A stretch of 64,000 nucleotides of DNA from Cerasibacillus sp036516575 (GCF_036516575.1 NZ_DATBTY010000036.1:62001-126000); one strand, 5' to 3'; numbered from the stretch's first letter, positions 34,150 through 43,820 are shown. Notes: generated by a model not told the origin, from the sequence alone. A program made the numbers and translations.

Positions 34150-34686
34150 ATGCGGAGAGTAACACTAGAAGAGGTGTTTGTTCATCCGGTAACTCAAAAA
34201 TATTTGCATCGATCAGGGATTGCTCATGCCATTCAGGTGGCGGAGTATGCCTATATCTTTGCAAAACGATTTCAAGTCAATCCAGACCTTGCGACAAAAG
34301 CTGCTTTGCTACATGATGTAGGACACTATACATGGTATAAAAATGGCAAATGGGATTATCAACAATATAAAGAAAATGATATTCATGCTATTAAAGGAGC
34401 AAACCGTGCCCACGAGTTGCTAATAGAGATCGGTGAAAATCCACGTCATGCAAAAAAGATAGCCATTGCAATATTACTTCACACGGACTCCTATTTACCG
34501 GATGGTCAACTACGTTTAAATCCACTTCAACAGGTTGTTGCTTTAGCAGATGAAGCGGATGAAGAAGCGGGTGGCAATCATCATTATAAAAAAATAGACA
34601 CTATCATTGCGCTAAACCGCATTCGTGCCATTGATGCCAAAATTGATGAAGAACAACAGATAGACAGAATAAAGATGATTAATTAA
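34150..34686 (+). CDS. HD-domain phosphohydrolase
   Basis: A 178-residue metal-dependent HD protein: H-x-x-QVAEYAYIFAK, the HD pair in ALLHDVGHYTWY and ILLHTDSYLP, then VVALADEADEEAGG. It matches small HDc proteins that hydrolyse nucleotide phosphates; the substrate is not evident. GAGGAGG precedes the ATG. Single gene between the tandem repeat and a rhodanese-like gene. Confidence 0.83.
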   Translation: MRRVTLEEVFVHPVTQKYLHRSGIAHAIQVAEYAYIFAKRFQVNPDLATKAALLHDVGHYTWYKNGKWDYQQYKENDIHAIKGANRAHELLIEIGENPRHAKKIAIAILLHTDSYLPDGQLRLNPLQQVVALADEADEEAGGNHHYKKIDTIIALNRIRAIDAKIDEEQQIDRIKMIN

Positions 34687-34838
34687 ACCTCACAAAAATT
34701 ACTACACCAAACACCCACTCTTCTTTTTTTGCCATTTTTATGAAGATGATCCGAGACTAAATAATTGACGGATAGATGTTGAATCATATAACATACCTTA
34801 TGCACATGACTTATTGTTTAAAAAGGAGCAATGAACAT

Positions 34839-35213
34839 ATGGAATATATATTGCTAGGTATGATGTTCATCATCATCTTGAGCATTTATTATAAACGTTA
34901 TGTACCTGTCCCTGGGGTTAAACGTTTAGAAAAAATGATGCCAGAAGAAGACGTAACGTTAATTGATGTTCGTGATTATAACGAAATTGCATATGATGAA
35001 GATTCACAGATTACCCATATCCCAATTCCTTATCTAGGAAGAAATTATCAACAAATTCCTACGAAAAAAGTTGCCATTATTGCATCAGACCGTATTTCTC
35101 GTAATGTTAGTATTCGTGACCTTAGAAAATATGGTTTTCAAGTCGTCGGCTATTATTGCGTCCCAGAAAAAGAAACGATAACAAACCCAGTAATACCATC
35201 AACATGTATTTAA
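34839..35213 (+). CDS. Membrane-anchored degenerate rhodanese-like protein
   Basis: A 124-residue protein with one N-terminal helix (YILLGMMFIIILSIYY) then a rhodanese-like fold (VTLIDVRDYNEIAYDE, KVAIIASDRISRNVSIRDLRKYGFQVVGYY). The catalytic CxxGxR loop is replaced by ASDRISRN, so it should have no sulfurtransferase activity. AAAAGGAG selects ATG 34839 over the longer frame. Function unknown, possibly a binding domain. Confidence 0.72.
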   Translation: MEYILLGMMFIIILSIYYKRYVPVPGVKRLEKMMPEEDVTLIDVRDYNEIAYDEDSQITHIPIPYLGRNYQQIPTKKVAIIASDRISRNVSIRDLRKYGFQVVGYYCVPEKETITNPVIPSTCI

Positions 35214-35218
35214 TGATG

Positions 35219-35246
35219 AGTGCTACCATATGGTAGTGCTTTTTTA
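35219..35246 (+). terminator. Probable terminator of the rhodanese-like gene
   Basis: CTACCATATGGTAG palindrome flanked by AGTG/TGCT, followed by TTTTTT. The stem is short. Confidence 0.6.
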
Positions 35247-35247
35247 A

Positions 35248-35286
35248 TAAAAAAATATGCGTGTACCTGTTTTGCAGATACACGCG
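35248..35286 (-). terminator. Terminator of the VanY-type gene
   Basis: GCGTGTA pairs with TACACGC; the A-run at 35248-35256 is the T-tract of the leftward transcript. Confidence 0.75.
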
Positions 35287-35380
35287 TTAATTTGTTGATT
35301 ATAGTGGCCCTAATTGTGTCCAAACGATATCGAAAAAAATCGCCCCCAAGAACGGAAACTCAAAACAACACCATCCACTC

Positions 35381-36382
35381 TTAATAAGACAGACCTTCTA
35401 AGTATTCTTCTAATGTGATTTCTTTTTCCATTATTTCTTTTGCTGCTTTTTCACCGACATAACGCAAATGCCATGGTTCAAATTGATATTCAGTAATCGA
35501 TTCTTTTCCTTTTGGATAGCGAATAATAAAACCAAACTCATGACAATGTTCTTTTAGCCATTGACCTTCAGCTGTTTCACCGAAAGCTTCATTAAGCAAG
35601 AAATTAACATCGGGACTGGTCACGTCCATTGCTAATCCAGATTGATGTTCACTTTGCCCAGGTCGAGCACTATATTTATTTGCTGCTTCCTCACCATCAC
35701 GTTCGACATAGGCTGTATACAATTCTTCTTGTCGTTCATATGAGCGATAACCTGATTGCGCAAATAGATTTAAGCCTTTCTTTTCAGCGGCGACAAATAA
35801 TTTTTCTAAAGCATCGGCTGCAGGTTTACGCATCATTTTCTTTGGTAAGTCTTCTGTAAATGGAAAAAGGACATCAGGTACAACGAGATCCTCCGGTACA
35901 AAATCTTCAGGAAGCATATGTTTCTTATTCACTAATGCTAGGATCTCATAAGGGTTAAACTCACCATTTTCTTCTTTAAAACCATCACCGGGATGAATGT
36001 CGCCATTTTTTTCGAGCCATTTCTCAAGAACAGCTTTCATTTCTTTGTCATATAAACCAGTGAATTGGAGTGAGTCACCTTGTTGCAGTTGGATATCAGT
36101 GATAGCCCAAATGGTTTCTTGATCAAAAATACCAGACTCAATAACTGAATAACCGATGTCTTTAAGCACTTGTTGCACGGCCTTTACATCGTCACCTTGA
36201 TCCCCTTTTTGGAGGGGGGCATCAGGTAAAGTCATATTCCCAACCTCCTCGTTTTTTTGCATAGAGTTGCTTTCAACTGTAGGAGCTTGTTTCGATTTGT
36301 TTGCTAAATCTGTTTCTTCACAAGCTGTTAAGAAACATAAAAGAATGGTAAGGAAAAATAAATTTCTAATATTGGCGTGCAT
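35381..36382 (-). CDS. Lipoprotein D-alanyl-D-alanine carboxypeptidase (M15B, VanY-type) with peptidoglycan-binding domain
   Basis: A 333-residue exported zinc peptidase trimming wall peptides. Signal peptide with lipobox LTAC (cysteine about 21), a linker, a PG_binding_1 domain at about 55-115 (LQKGDQGDDVKAVQQVLKDIGY), then the VanY domain with SGYRSYERQEELY, ARPGQSEHQSGLAMDV (metal His and Asp) and EPWHLRYVG (metal His). GGAGCGG precedes the ATG. It resembles the YodJ/DacB-like enzymes of Bacillus. No van regulators nearby, so housekeeping wall remodelling is likely. Confidence 0.9.
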   Translation of the reverse strand: MHANIRNLFFLTILLCFLTACEETDLANKSKQAPTVESNSMQKNEEVGNMTLPDAPLQKGDQGDDVKAVQQVLKDIGYSVIESGIFDQETIWAITDIQLQQGDSLQFTGLYDKEMKAVLEKWLEKNGDIHPGDGFKEENGEFNPYEILALVNKKHMLPEDFVPEDLVVPDVLFPFTEDLPKKMMRKPAADALEKLFVAAEKKGLNLFAQSGYRSYERQEELYTAYVERDGEEAANKYSARPGQSEHQSGLAMDVTSPDVNFLLNEAFGETAEGQWLKEHCHEFGFIIRYPKGKESITEYQFEPWHLRYVGEKAAKEIMEKEITLEEYLEGLSY

Positions 36383-36418
36383 CGTTTGTCCGCTCCTTAT
36401 TCTATTAATATCAGTAAA

Positions 36419-37654
36419 TTATTTATGATTCAATGCAAACAAACGACAAACTTCTACAATAACCTTAACCGCTTTCTCCATATTATTGACAGAAATATAT
36501 TCATACTTACCATGGAAATTTTCTCCACCTGTAAAAATATTCGGGGTTGGTAAGCCCATATATGATAATTGTGAACCATCTGTACCACCACGGATTGGCT
36601 CAATAATGGGTTCAATATTTAAGTTTTTCATCGCCTGCTCCACCACTTCAACAATTTCTTTAACGGGTTCAATTTTTTCTCGCATATTATAATATTGATC
36701 ACGTAACTCTAATATGACACGGTCTTTTCCATATTGTTCTCTCAAATCTTCTACTAGACGTTGAATCGTGTTTTTTCGTTCAGTGAATTTTGCTTTATCA
36801 AAGTCACGAATGATGTAGTATACTTCAGCTTTTTCCACGTCACCATTGACCGAAATTAAATGATAAAACCCTTCATAACCATCCGTATATTCGGGTGCTT
36901 CTTGTGCTGGAACTTGTTGAATGAACTCAGCAGCCATCTTTCCTGCATTCACCATCTTGTCTTTCGCAGTACCTGGATGAACGTTTTCCCCTTTAAATGT
37001 TATTTTTGCAGCAGCAGCATTAAAGCTTTCATATTGGAGTTCTCCGAGTGGCCCACCATCAATTGTATAAGCAAAATCGGCGTTAAATCGCTCAACATCA
37101 AATTTCTGAGGACCGCGACCAATTTCTTCGTCGGGGGTAAAGGCGACACGAATAGGCCCGTGTTCAATCTCAGGATGGTTGATTAGGTAGTACATTGCTG
37201 TCATAATTTCTGCAATACCTGCTTTGTTATCAGCTCCAAGTAACGTCGTACCGTCTGTTGTCATCAATGTGTGGCCTTTATAATTGACTAATTCTGGAAA
37301 GTCTTCTGGTGATAGGACAACTCCTAAGTCTTCATTTAATGTGATTGCTTTACCATCAAAGTTCTCGACGATTTGTGGTTTGACATTTTTTCCCGTAAAA
37401 TCAGTTGCTGTATCAACATGGGCTAGAAAGCCAATTGTAGGTACATCACGGTCTGTGTTTGCCGGTAGTGTTGCCATCAGATAGCCATTTTCATCAAGTG
37501 ATACGTCTTCCATACCAATCTCTTTCAACTCTTTTTCCAGTAAATGAAGTAAATCCCACTGCCCTTTTGTTGAAGGTGTTGTTTCACTATTTTCATTCGA
37601 TTGGGTATCAATTTTAGCATATGTTGTTAAGCGTTCGATTAACTGTTCTTTCAC
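36419..37654 (-). CDS. pepT: Peptidase T (tripeptide aminopeptidase)
   Basis: A 411-residue M20B dizinc aminopeptidase cleaving the N-terminal residue of tripeptides. Metal and catalytic motifs: FLAHVDTATDF, LLGADNKAGIAEI, FTPDEEIGRG and the terminal GGENFHGKYEYI histidine. GAGGAG is nine bases before GTG 37654, so this GTG, not the TTG at 37663 that touches the site, is the start; it gives MKEQLIERLTTYAKIDTQS as in other PepT proteins. Confidence 0.94.
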   Translation of the reverse strand: MKEQLIERLTTYAKIDTQSNENSETTPSTKGQWDLLHLLEKELKEIGMEDVSLDENGYLMATLPANTDRDVPTIGFLAHVDTATDFTGKNVKPQIVENFDGKAITLNEDLGVVLSPEDFPELVNYKGHTLMTTDGTTLLGADNKAGIAEIMTAMYYLINHPEIEHGPIRVAFTPDEEIGRGPQKFDVERFNADFAYTIDGGPLGELQYESFNAAAAKITFKGENVHPGTAKDKMVNAGKMAAEFIQQVPAQEAPEYTDGYEGFYHLISVNGDVEKAEVYYIIRDFDKAKFTERKNTIQRLVEDLREQYGKDRVILELRDQYYNMREKIEPVKEIVEVVEQAMKNLNIEPIIEPIRGGTDGSQLSYMGLPTPNIFTGGENFHGKYEYISVNNMEKAVKVIVEVCRLFALNHK

Positions 37655-37770
37655 ATCATTCAACTCCTCATCTAGGTTTCATTTTATTTTATCATATCCT
37701 GTTCGATAAATATTTTTTATAGACTATAATTTTGTTAACATAGAGACAAAGGTGAAAGGGGAGTCATGCA

Positions 37771-38610
37771 ATGCCACATTTAATAAAAGTTGAAGATTTA
37801 AAGCGAAGACTCGATGAAAAAAAGCATCTAGTCGTTGTTGATGTCCGTTTTGAGTTAACGGATGAGTCATACGGACACAGGGTTTATCAAGAAGGACATA
37901 TTCCAGGTGCTATATATTTTGATTTAAATAAAGATTTATCAAGCCCTGTTAGTGAACATGGTGGTGCTCATCCATTACCTGATTTAACATACTTCGCAAA
38001 AAAAATTGGCAAGAATGGGATTGATACTGATACGCTTGTTGTCATATATGACCATGGCCGAGATATGACTGCGGCACGATTTTGGTGGATGTTACAAGCA
38101 ATTGGTCATCCAAAAATCTCTGTCTTAGATGGTGGACTAACGGCTTGGAAAGAGGCGGGGCTTCCGCTAGAGACGACAATTCCTAAACAAAAACCGACAG
38201 TCTATAAAGTTAGACAAGCATATACACATACCATCACCATTGAGGAACTAAAGGAAAAGCTAAAAAATAAAAGCGCTATCCTAATTGATTCTCGTGCCAA
38301 GGAGCGTTATCTCGGGCAAACCGAACCACTTTATCATAAAGCAGGCCATATTCCAGGAGCTAAAAACTTCTTTTGGGAAGACGTTTTTATGACTAATGGC
38401 CAATATAAAGATGATGTCACTTTAAAACAACACTTCGAAAAACTGCCAAAAGATACCCCAATCATTGTATCTTGTGGTTCGGGTGTTTCCGCATGTCCTA
38501 ATATTTTGGCTTTGAAAAAAGCAGGATATGAAAATGTTTACTTATATCCAGGTGGCTACAGCGATTGGATTTCCTACGGGGAGCATCCAGTAGAAACAAA
38601 GGAGGAGTAA
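37771..38610 (+). CDS. Two-domain rhodanese (thiosulfate/3-mercaptopyruvate sulfurtransferase)
   Basis: A 279-residue protein of two rhodanese domains. The N-terminal one (VVVDVRFELTDESYG...VVIYDHGRDMTA) is catalytically dead; the C-terminal has the active cysteine in IIVSCGSGVSACPN at about residue 233. The CGSGV loop resembles 3-mercaptopyruvate sulfurtransferases. AAAGGGGAG precedes the ATG. The downstream tag gene starts three bases later and uses a ribosome site inside the last codons. Confidence 0.9.
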   Translation: MPHLIKVEDLKRRLDEKKHLVVVDVRFELTDESYGHRVYQEGHIPGAIYFDLNKDLSSPVSEHGGAHPLPDLTYFAKKIGKNGIDTDTLVVIYDHGRDMTAARFWWMLQAIGHPKISVLDGGLTAWKEAGLPLETTIPKQKPTVYKVRQAYTHTITIEELKEKLKNKSAILIDSRAKERYLGQTEPLYHKAGHIPGAKNFFWEDVFMTNGQYKDDVTLKQHFEKLPKDTPIIVSCGSGVSACPNILALKKAGYENVYLYPGGYSDWISYGEHPVETKEE

Positions 38611-38612
38611 GA

Positions 38613-39200
38613 GTGCCTGATAAACAACGTTGTCAATGGGTGACAGATGATCCGTTATATATTGACTATCATGATAATGAGTGGGGGCGACCGGTTCATG
38701 ATGATCGCCTGTTATTTGAAATGCTCTGTTTAGAAGGTGCCCAAGCAGGACTCAGTTGGATTACGATATTACGTCGGCGTCACCATTATCAAGAGGCGTT
38801 TAGTCAATTTCAACCAGAAATAATAAGTCAATATAATGAAGAAGATGTTCAACGTCTTCTGAGAAATGACGACATTATACGGAATGAAAGGAAAATCCGT
38901 TCTGTCATTAAAAATGCGCTTGCTTTTCTAAATGTTCAAAAGGAATTTGGAAGCTTCGACAAGTATATTTGGCAATTTGTTCGAGGTAGACCAATGATAA
39001 ATCAGTGGGAATCCTCCGCAGATGTTCCAGCAAAGACAAAAGAGTCAGAGTTGATGAGTCAGGATTTAAAAAGACATGGCTTTTCCTTTGTAGGACCAGT
39101 GATTTGTTATGCTTTTATGCAAGCAATAGGGATGGTCAATGATCATACAGCTGATTGCTATTTATCTCCACATACCAAAAACGAGGATCACCTTTCATAA
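38613..39200 (+). CDS. tag: DNA-3-methyladenine glycosylase I
   Basis: A 195-residue HhH-like glycosylase removing 3-methyladenine. Zinc ligands are visible as C7 (RCQW), H20 (DYHDNEWGRP) and the C-terminal NDHTADCY pair. LCLEGAQAGLSWITIL and FVGPVICYAFMQAIG are family landmarks. Start is GTG at 38613, five bases after GGAGGAG; the longer frame into the sulfurtransferase gene is not used. Confidence 0.94.
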   Translation: MPDKQRCQWVTDDPLYIDYHDNEWGRPVHDDRLLFEMLCLEGAQAGLSWITILRRRHHYQEAFSQFQPEIISQYNEEDVQRLLRNDDIIRNERKIRSVIKNALAFLNVQKEFGSFDKYIWQFVRGRPMINQWESSADVPAKTKESELMSQDLKRHGFSFVGPVICYAFMQAIGMVNDHTADCYLSPHTKNEDHLS

Positions 39201-39213
39201 GGTATCCTCGTTT
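39177..39213. terminator. Terminator overlapping the tag 3' end
   Basis: AAAACGAGGAT..ACC pairs with GGT.ATCCTCGTTT. The left arm lies inside the last tag codons; it also ends the convergent YbjQ-like gene. Confidence 0.8.
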
Positions 39214-39216
39214 CTG

Positions 39217-39531
39217 TTAATCTATGATGACAGCTGTTCCATAAGCAATAACTTCAGCGGCTGTATTCATAATTTGTGATGTTTGATAACGCATTCCGAC
39301 AACCGCATTGGCTCCTAGTTGTCTCGCTTCTTCGATCATTCGGTTTGTTGCCTCTTCTCGTGCCTCCGTCATTAAGTCAGCATAACCCTTGATTTCTCCA
39401 CCGACAAGTGTTTTCAAGGATGCCCCAATATCCCTTCCAACATGTTTGGCACGGACGGTACTTCCTCTAACCAATCCAAACGTTTCGATAATATTCTTTC
39501 CAGGGACATGATTTGTCGTTACGACTAACAT
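39217..39531 (-). CDS. YbjQ/DUF74 family protein
   Basis: A 104-residue protein matching the YbjQ family (VTTNHVPGKNIIETFGLVRGSTVRAKHVGRDIGASLK; EEARQLGANAVVGMRY). Members form pentamers and are labelled heavy-metal-binding from structure only. AGGGGG at eight bases selects ATG 39531 over an upstream GTG. Function unknown. Confidence 0.92.
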   Translation of the reverse strand: MLVVTTNHVPGKNIIETFGLVRGSTVRAKHVGRDIGASLKTLVGGEIKGYADLMTEAREEATNRMIEEARQLGANAVVGMRYQTSQIMNTAAEVIAYGTAVIID

Positions 39532-39601
39532 GGTACCCACCCCCTAATCGATAATAGTTTACTTATTTGATATACGTTTTGGGCTACCATATGGTTTCAT
39601 T

Positions 39602-41368
39602 TTAATCGGATTGGTCGAAAAAAGAGACGAATTTAAAGACTTTTAATTCTCCTTGCAGCTGTTTAGCTAAATCGGATAATTCGCTAGCACTGCGCGTAAT
39701 TTCTTCCATTGCGCTTGATGATTGTTGGGCTGACGCTGCTGCTTGCTCGACACCAGCTGCAGATTCCTCTGATATAGCAGCAATATCGCTAATCAAGCGA
39801 TTCATATCATCACTCGTTATACTCATATCTTGTAAGTGGTTTGAAATAATACTTATCCGTTCTACCATATCAGTAATTGAGGAATGAATGACTTGAAATT
39901 TCTTACCCGTTTCTTCAATTTGGTTCGTCCCAGATTTCACTTCATCATATCCTTGATGGAGTGAATGAACGACGTCATCTGTTTCATGTTGAATATTGTT
40001 AACGATATTCGTAATCTCACTAACTGACTCAGCAACTTGATCAGATAGTTTCCTTACTTCATCTGCTACTACAGCAAATCCACGACCGTGTTCGCCAGCA
40101 CGAGCTGCCTCAATAGCGGCATTTAAAGAAAGTAAATTTGTCTGTTCGGAAATATCTTTGATAACAGATACAAGGTTTGAAATTTGGTTGGATTGTTCAT
40201 CTAAACTTTGAACTTTTTTCACGGATTCCGAAACAATTGTATCAATTCGATTCATCTGTTTAACCGATTGATTCATCAGAGTCGTTCCTTCGTTTGTAAG
40301 CTGTAACATATGTTTGGAATTGACTTTGATTTCCGTTCCATTTTCCTCTGAAATCGTTACTTTTTGTACGAAATCAGTCATCTTTTCAGCTAATCCAGAC
40401 GTACTATCCGCCTGTGTTTCCGCACCGGAAGACAGTTCTTCCATTGTTGTAGCAATTTGTTCGCTACCCTCTCTAATATCATTAGCGGACTGATTAAGTT
40501 CATTACTTCTTGATGTGATAACATTTGAAGCGCTTGCCACTTTGGATAATATTCCTGTCATATTTCCTTTCATTTGATTTAAAGCCTGTGTTAGTTGACC
40601 AATCTCATCATTTCCCTCGTAATCCATATCTGATACGGCAAGGTTACCTTTCGCTATTTCGGACGTAATGCCAACGACCTGTCTTAAATGACTTGAAATC
40701 TTCCGACTGACATAAATCATTAACACAACACCAATAATGACAACGGTAGGGATTGCAATAACTAACACAATGGTGCTCACTGTTAAATTCCGTTTCGCAC
40801 TACTTACCGATTGAGCCTCTTCTTTTTTAACAAGGTCCATTAATTCATTGACTAATTGAATCGTATGTGCCCGTAATTCCGATGTTTGATTTCGCGTTGA
40901 CATCGCCATATAGTCACTCTTCATTTCGACATACTTTAGCACTTCGTCAAAGAAAATCTCATTTACTCGTGCATCATTTTCAACAATATTGTGAAAGGTA
41001 GTTTGTTGTGTTTTAGTTTGTAATTGTGGTTTTATTTTTTTAGTCAATTGATCTAATTCAGCCTGATATTGTTCAAATGCCTCGATATAACGTTTACTAT
41101 TCGTTAATAAAAAATCGGATATCTGAACATCTTTCGTCTGAATAATAGCCGCCATTTCTGACATGTCACTGACGAGTGAACTTGTTATTTCTACGTCTTC
41201 TAAGCTCTTGTTGCCCTGGAACATTTGAATAAACACAATAACACCAGCCACCATAAAAAAGAACGCTGTCAGGAAGAAAACGGTTACATATTTTCTTCCA
41301 ATTGAATAATTATTCCATTTCAGAAAATTCACATTAATTTTATTCCCCTGCCGCTTTCGTTTTGCCAT
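39602..41368 (-). CDS. Methyl-accepting chemotaxis protein
   Basis: A 588-residue chemoreceptor. TM1 at about residues 27-49, an extracellular helical sensor of about 145 residues (four-helix-bundle type), TM2 at about 195-220, HAMP to about 275, then a coiled-coil signalling domain with the hairpin tip ISEQTNLLSLNAAIEAARAGEHGRGFAVVADEVRKLSDQ, read in two parts. The C-terminus lacks a CheR/CheB tether. GGGGGA precedes the ATG. Ligand unknown; no che genes in the window. Confidence 0.94.
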   Translation of the reverse strand: MAKRKRQGNKINVNFLKWNNYSIGRKYVTVFFLTAFFFMVAGVIVFIQMFQGNKSLEDVEITSSLVSDMSEMAAIIQTKDVQISDFLLTNSKRYIEAFEQYQAELDQLTKKIKPQLQTKTQQTTFHNIVENDARVNEIFFDEVLKYVEMKSDYMAMSTRNQTSELRAHTIQLVNELMDLVKKEEAQSVSSAKRNLTVSTIVLVIAIPTVVIIGVVLMIYVSRKISSHLRQVVGITSEIAKGNLAVSDMDYEGNDEIGQLTQALNQMKGNMTGILSKVASASNVITSRSNELNQSANDIREGSEQIATTMEELSSGAETQADSTSGLAEKMTDFVQKVTISEENGTEIKVNSKHMLQLTNEGTTLMNQSVKQMNRIDTIVSESVKKVQSLDEQSNQISNLVSVIKDISEQTNLLSLNAAIEAARAGEHGRGFAVVADEVRKLSDQVAESVSEITNIVNNIQHETDDVVHSLHQGYDEVKSGTNQIEETGKKFQVIHSSITDMVERISIISNHLQDMSITSDDMNRLISDIAAISEESAAGVEQAAASAQQSSSAMEEITRSASELSDLAKQLQGELKVFKFVSFFDQSD

Positions 41369-41664
41369 TAATCTAAGTCCCCCTGTCCCCTTGTCTGTTG
41401 TTATCTATTACTTTGGAAATCCATTTATGGAATATATCCATCAATAAAGCAGTGAATCTTACACTGATTTAGTGCTAATTCTAGGTGTTTTTATTTATAT
41501 CGACTTAAAATTATAAAATGTTTAATTATTATTTTTCGATAATAAATAATTTAAATTCTCATTCGATATAATAAAAGAGGGATGTATAAAACGCCTATTA
41601 AAATTAATGTTTTTGGGAAAACTTCTTATTAAGTTTAAAAATGGCTGTATAAAAGGAAGATTTT
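41369..41664. other. Divergent intergenic region, nothing resolved
   Basis: About 296 AT-rich bases between the chemoreceptor and the UlaG-like gene. No gene or strong hairpin was seen. A weak sigma-D-like TAAA-N15 element upstream of the chemoreceptor was not convincing. Confidence 0.4.
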
Positions 41665-42603
41665 ATGAAGAAAAAGCGTTTTAAAAACCAAGACAATATC
41701 CAAGTCAATAACTCATGGCGAGATTTATTACTCTGGTTCAAGGAGCGGATGAAAAAGCAGAAGGATATGTCGTTTCAGGTACCTCTTGTTGATAAACCTG
41801 AAATCACAAATCTACAAACAAATCGGACAGAGCCAACCATCACATGGATTGGACATTGCACATTTTTAATTCAACTTAATGGACTGAATATGATTACAGA
41901 CCCCGTGTGGGCGAAACAATTATTTACATATAAAAGACTCACACAGCCCGGCATCCCACTTGCAGATATACCTCCGATAGATGTCGTCCTTATTTCACAT
42001 AGTCACTATGACCATTTACATCAACAGACGATTTATCAACTACCTGGTAATCCCCTTTTTCTCGTACCAGCTGGATTAGGAAAGTGGTTTACAAAACGGG
42101 GGATAGAGCATGTCGCAGAATTCAGTTGGTGGGGATCATTTCGCCTAAAAGATTTAGTATTCACTTTTGTCCCTGCCCAGCACTGGACGAAGCGAACGTT
42201 GTTTGATACAAATACCTCCCATTGGGGTGGTTGGGTGATAGAAGGTGAAAGAGTACCTTCTATATATTTTGTAGGGGATAGTGGTTATTTTAGAGGGTTT
42301 GCTGAGATTGGCGAGCGCTTTAAACTTGATTATGCATTAATGCCTATTGGTGCTTATGAACCCGAGTGGTTTATGCATCGTCAGCATGTTAGTCCTGAAG
42401 AAGCGGTACAAGCATTTCTAGATACGAGAGCAACTTATATGATCCCTACTCATTACGGTGCGTTTATGTTAGCGGATGATACACCAGAAGAAGCATTAAA
42501 TCGCCTTTTTAATGAATGGGAACGCCGAAATATAAATAAAGATAAATTATATATACCAAAGCTAGGGCAAACCTTGTCATTAAAGGCCAGTTCATTGACG
42601 TAG
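41665..42603 (+). CDS. MBL-fold hydrolase, NAPE-PLD/UlaG-like
   Basis: A 312-residue metallo-beta-lactamase-fold protein with TWIGHCTFLIQLNG, the metal motif ISHSHYDHLH, PAQHWTKRT, VGDSGYFRGF and PTHYGAFML. This arrangement matches the bacterial relatives of N-acyl-phosphatidylethanolamine phospholipase D and UlaG. AGGAAGA precedes the ATG. A phosphodiesterase activity is likely; the substrate is open. Confidence 0.85.
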   Translation: MKKKRFKNQDNIQVNNSWRDLLLWFKERMKKQKDMSFQVPLVDKPEITNLQTNRTEPTITWIGHCTFLIQLNGLNMITDPVWAKQLFTYKRLTQPGIPLADIPPIDVVLISHSHYDHLHQQTIYQLPGNPLFLVPAGLGKWFTKRGIEHVAEFSWWGSFRLKDLVFTFVPAQHWTKRTLFDTNTSHWGGWVIEGERVPSIYFVGDSGYFRGFAEIGERFKLDYALMPIGAYEPEWFMHRQHVSPEEAVQAFLDTRATYMIPTHYGAFMLADDTPEEALNRLFNEWERRNINKDKLYIPKLGQTLSLKASSLT

Positions 42604-42633
42604 TAGGCCCTGTTTTGATATACTTTCTTTGAA

Positions 42634-42648
42634 TGAAAATGATTCTCA
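42634..42648 (+). promoter_or_regulatory. Fur box ahead of the iron ABC ATPase gene
   Basis: TGAAAATGATTCTCA matches the TGATAATNATTATCA consensus at 13 of 15 positions. Confidence 0.8.
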
Positions 42649-42696
42649 ATTCAATAATTAATGGGATAAAAGCGAGCACCTGTAGGGGGAAATGAA

Positions 42697-43761
42697 ATGA
42701 GTTTTATCCAATTGGAAAAGATACAGAAGGTCTTCTCAAACGCAGCAATTCCGGCTGTTGACCGCTTGGATTTATCAATTCAAAAAGGTGAAATTGTCAC
42801 ATTGCTTGGTCCAAGTGGTTGTGGAAAGACAACGGTATTACGTATGATTGCTGGTTTTGAACAGCCAACAGAAGGACGTATTAAAATCGAGGAAAAAGTG
42901 ATGTATGATGAAAAAACATTCATTCCACCTGAAAAACGTGGAGTCGGTATGGTATTTCAAGATTATGCGCTTTTCCCTCATTTAACGATAGAGAAAAATG
43001 TTGCTTTCGGGTTAAATAAATGGCGACTAGGTAATAAGAGACAGCGTGTTAATGAAGTTCTTGAACTCGTCGGACTAGCTGAATTTAAAAAACGTTACCC
43101 CAATGAACTCTCAGGTGGTCAACAACAACGTGTTTCTCTTGCTCGCGCACTTGCCCCGAAACCGAATGTTGTCTTAATGGATGAGCCCTTTAGTAATTTA
43201 GATGCGGGCTTACGTGAAAAGATGCGCCATGATATTGCAGGAATTTTAAAGAAGGCGAATACGACAGCGATTATTGTTACACATGATCAAAAAGACGCTT
43301 TTGCTGTGTCGGATCGTGTTGTCGTGATGAAAGATGGTGTCATTCAACAAGTTGCACAGCCACGTGATTTATATCGCTGCCCAACGAATTGTTTTGTGGC
43401 GCAATTCGTTGGTAAAACAAACTTAATTCAAGGGAAATTAGCTGATGATTTAAAGCATGTTGATACAGGAATCGGGCGTGTTTGCTTGCCGGAAAAAACA
43501 GAACCGACTATAGATGATGTGACTGTATCCATTCGTCCAGAAGCCTGTCGCTTAGAGGAGAATGGGGAAGGTCGTTATCAAGGTGAAGTTGTACGTGTTG
43601 TTTATAGTGGAGAGTATCAAGAATTATTTGTACAGCTAAACGATAATAAACAGAATGAGCGGCTCATGCTGATATATGCACCAATTGAAAAAGATATTGA
43701 AATCGGTCATTCTGTCTCGTTTGATATTACACCCGAATTAGTTGCATTAGTTGCCGAATGA
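42697..43761 (+). CDS. Fe(III) ABC transporter ATP-binding protein (FbpC-like)
   Basis: A 354-residue ATPase: Walker A GPSGCGKTT (about residues 38-46), signature LSGGQQQRVSLARALA, Walker B VVLMDEPFSNLD, then a C-terminal TOBE-type regulatory domain from about residue 240 (NLIQGKLADD). The sequence and its Fur-boxed neighbours point to the FbpC/FutC iron branch rather than putrescine or sulfate. GGGGGAA precedes the ATG. It is separated from the binding-protein gene by a 40-base palindromic terminator. Confidence 0.88.
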   Translation: MSFIQLEKIQKVFSNAAIPAVDRLDLSIQKGEIVTLLGPSGCGKTTVLRMIAGFEQPTEGRIKIEEKVMYDEKTFIPPEKRGVGMVFQDYALFPHLTIEKNVAFGLNKWRLGNKRQRVNEVLELVGLAEFKKRYPNELSGGQQQRVSLARALAPKPNVVLMDEPFSNLDAGLREKMRHDIAGILKKANTTAIIVTHDQKDAFAVSDRVVVMKDGVIQQVAQPRDLYRCPTNCFVAQFVGKTNLIQGKLADDLKHVDTGIGRVCLPEKTEPTIDDVTVSIRPEACRLEENGEGRYQGEVVRVVYSGEYQELFVQLNDNKQNERLMLIYAPIEKDIEIGHSVSFDITPELVALVAE

Positions 43762-43777
43762 TATGAATACTAAAGCC

Positions 43778-43820
43778 AAACAAGGGAAGAAACAGGTACC
43801 TGTTTCTTCCCTTGTTTTAT
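43778..43820 (+). terminator. Perfect 40-bp palindrome acting as terminator
   Basis: Bases 43778-43817 are self-complementary with no spacer, centred on GGTACC: AAACAAGGGAAGAAACAGG and its exact complement, then T and A. It ends the ATPase transcript, so the binding protein and permease form a separate unit with their own Fur box. Confidence 0.82.

Noticed and set aside
41380..41440. Sigma-D-like promoter upstream of the chemoreceptor
   Set aside because: TAAA-N15 is present but the -10 matches GCCGATAT at only about half of the positions.
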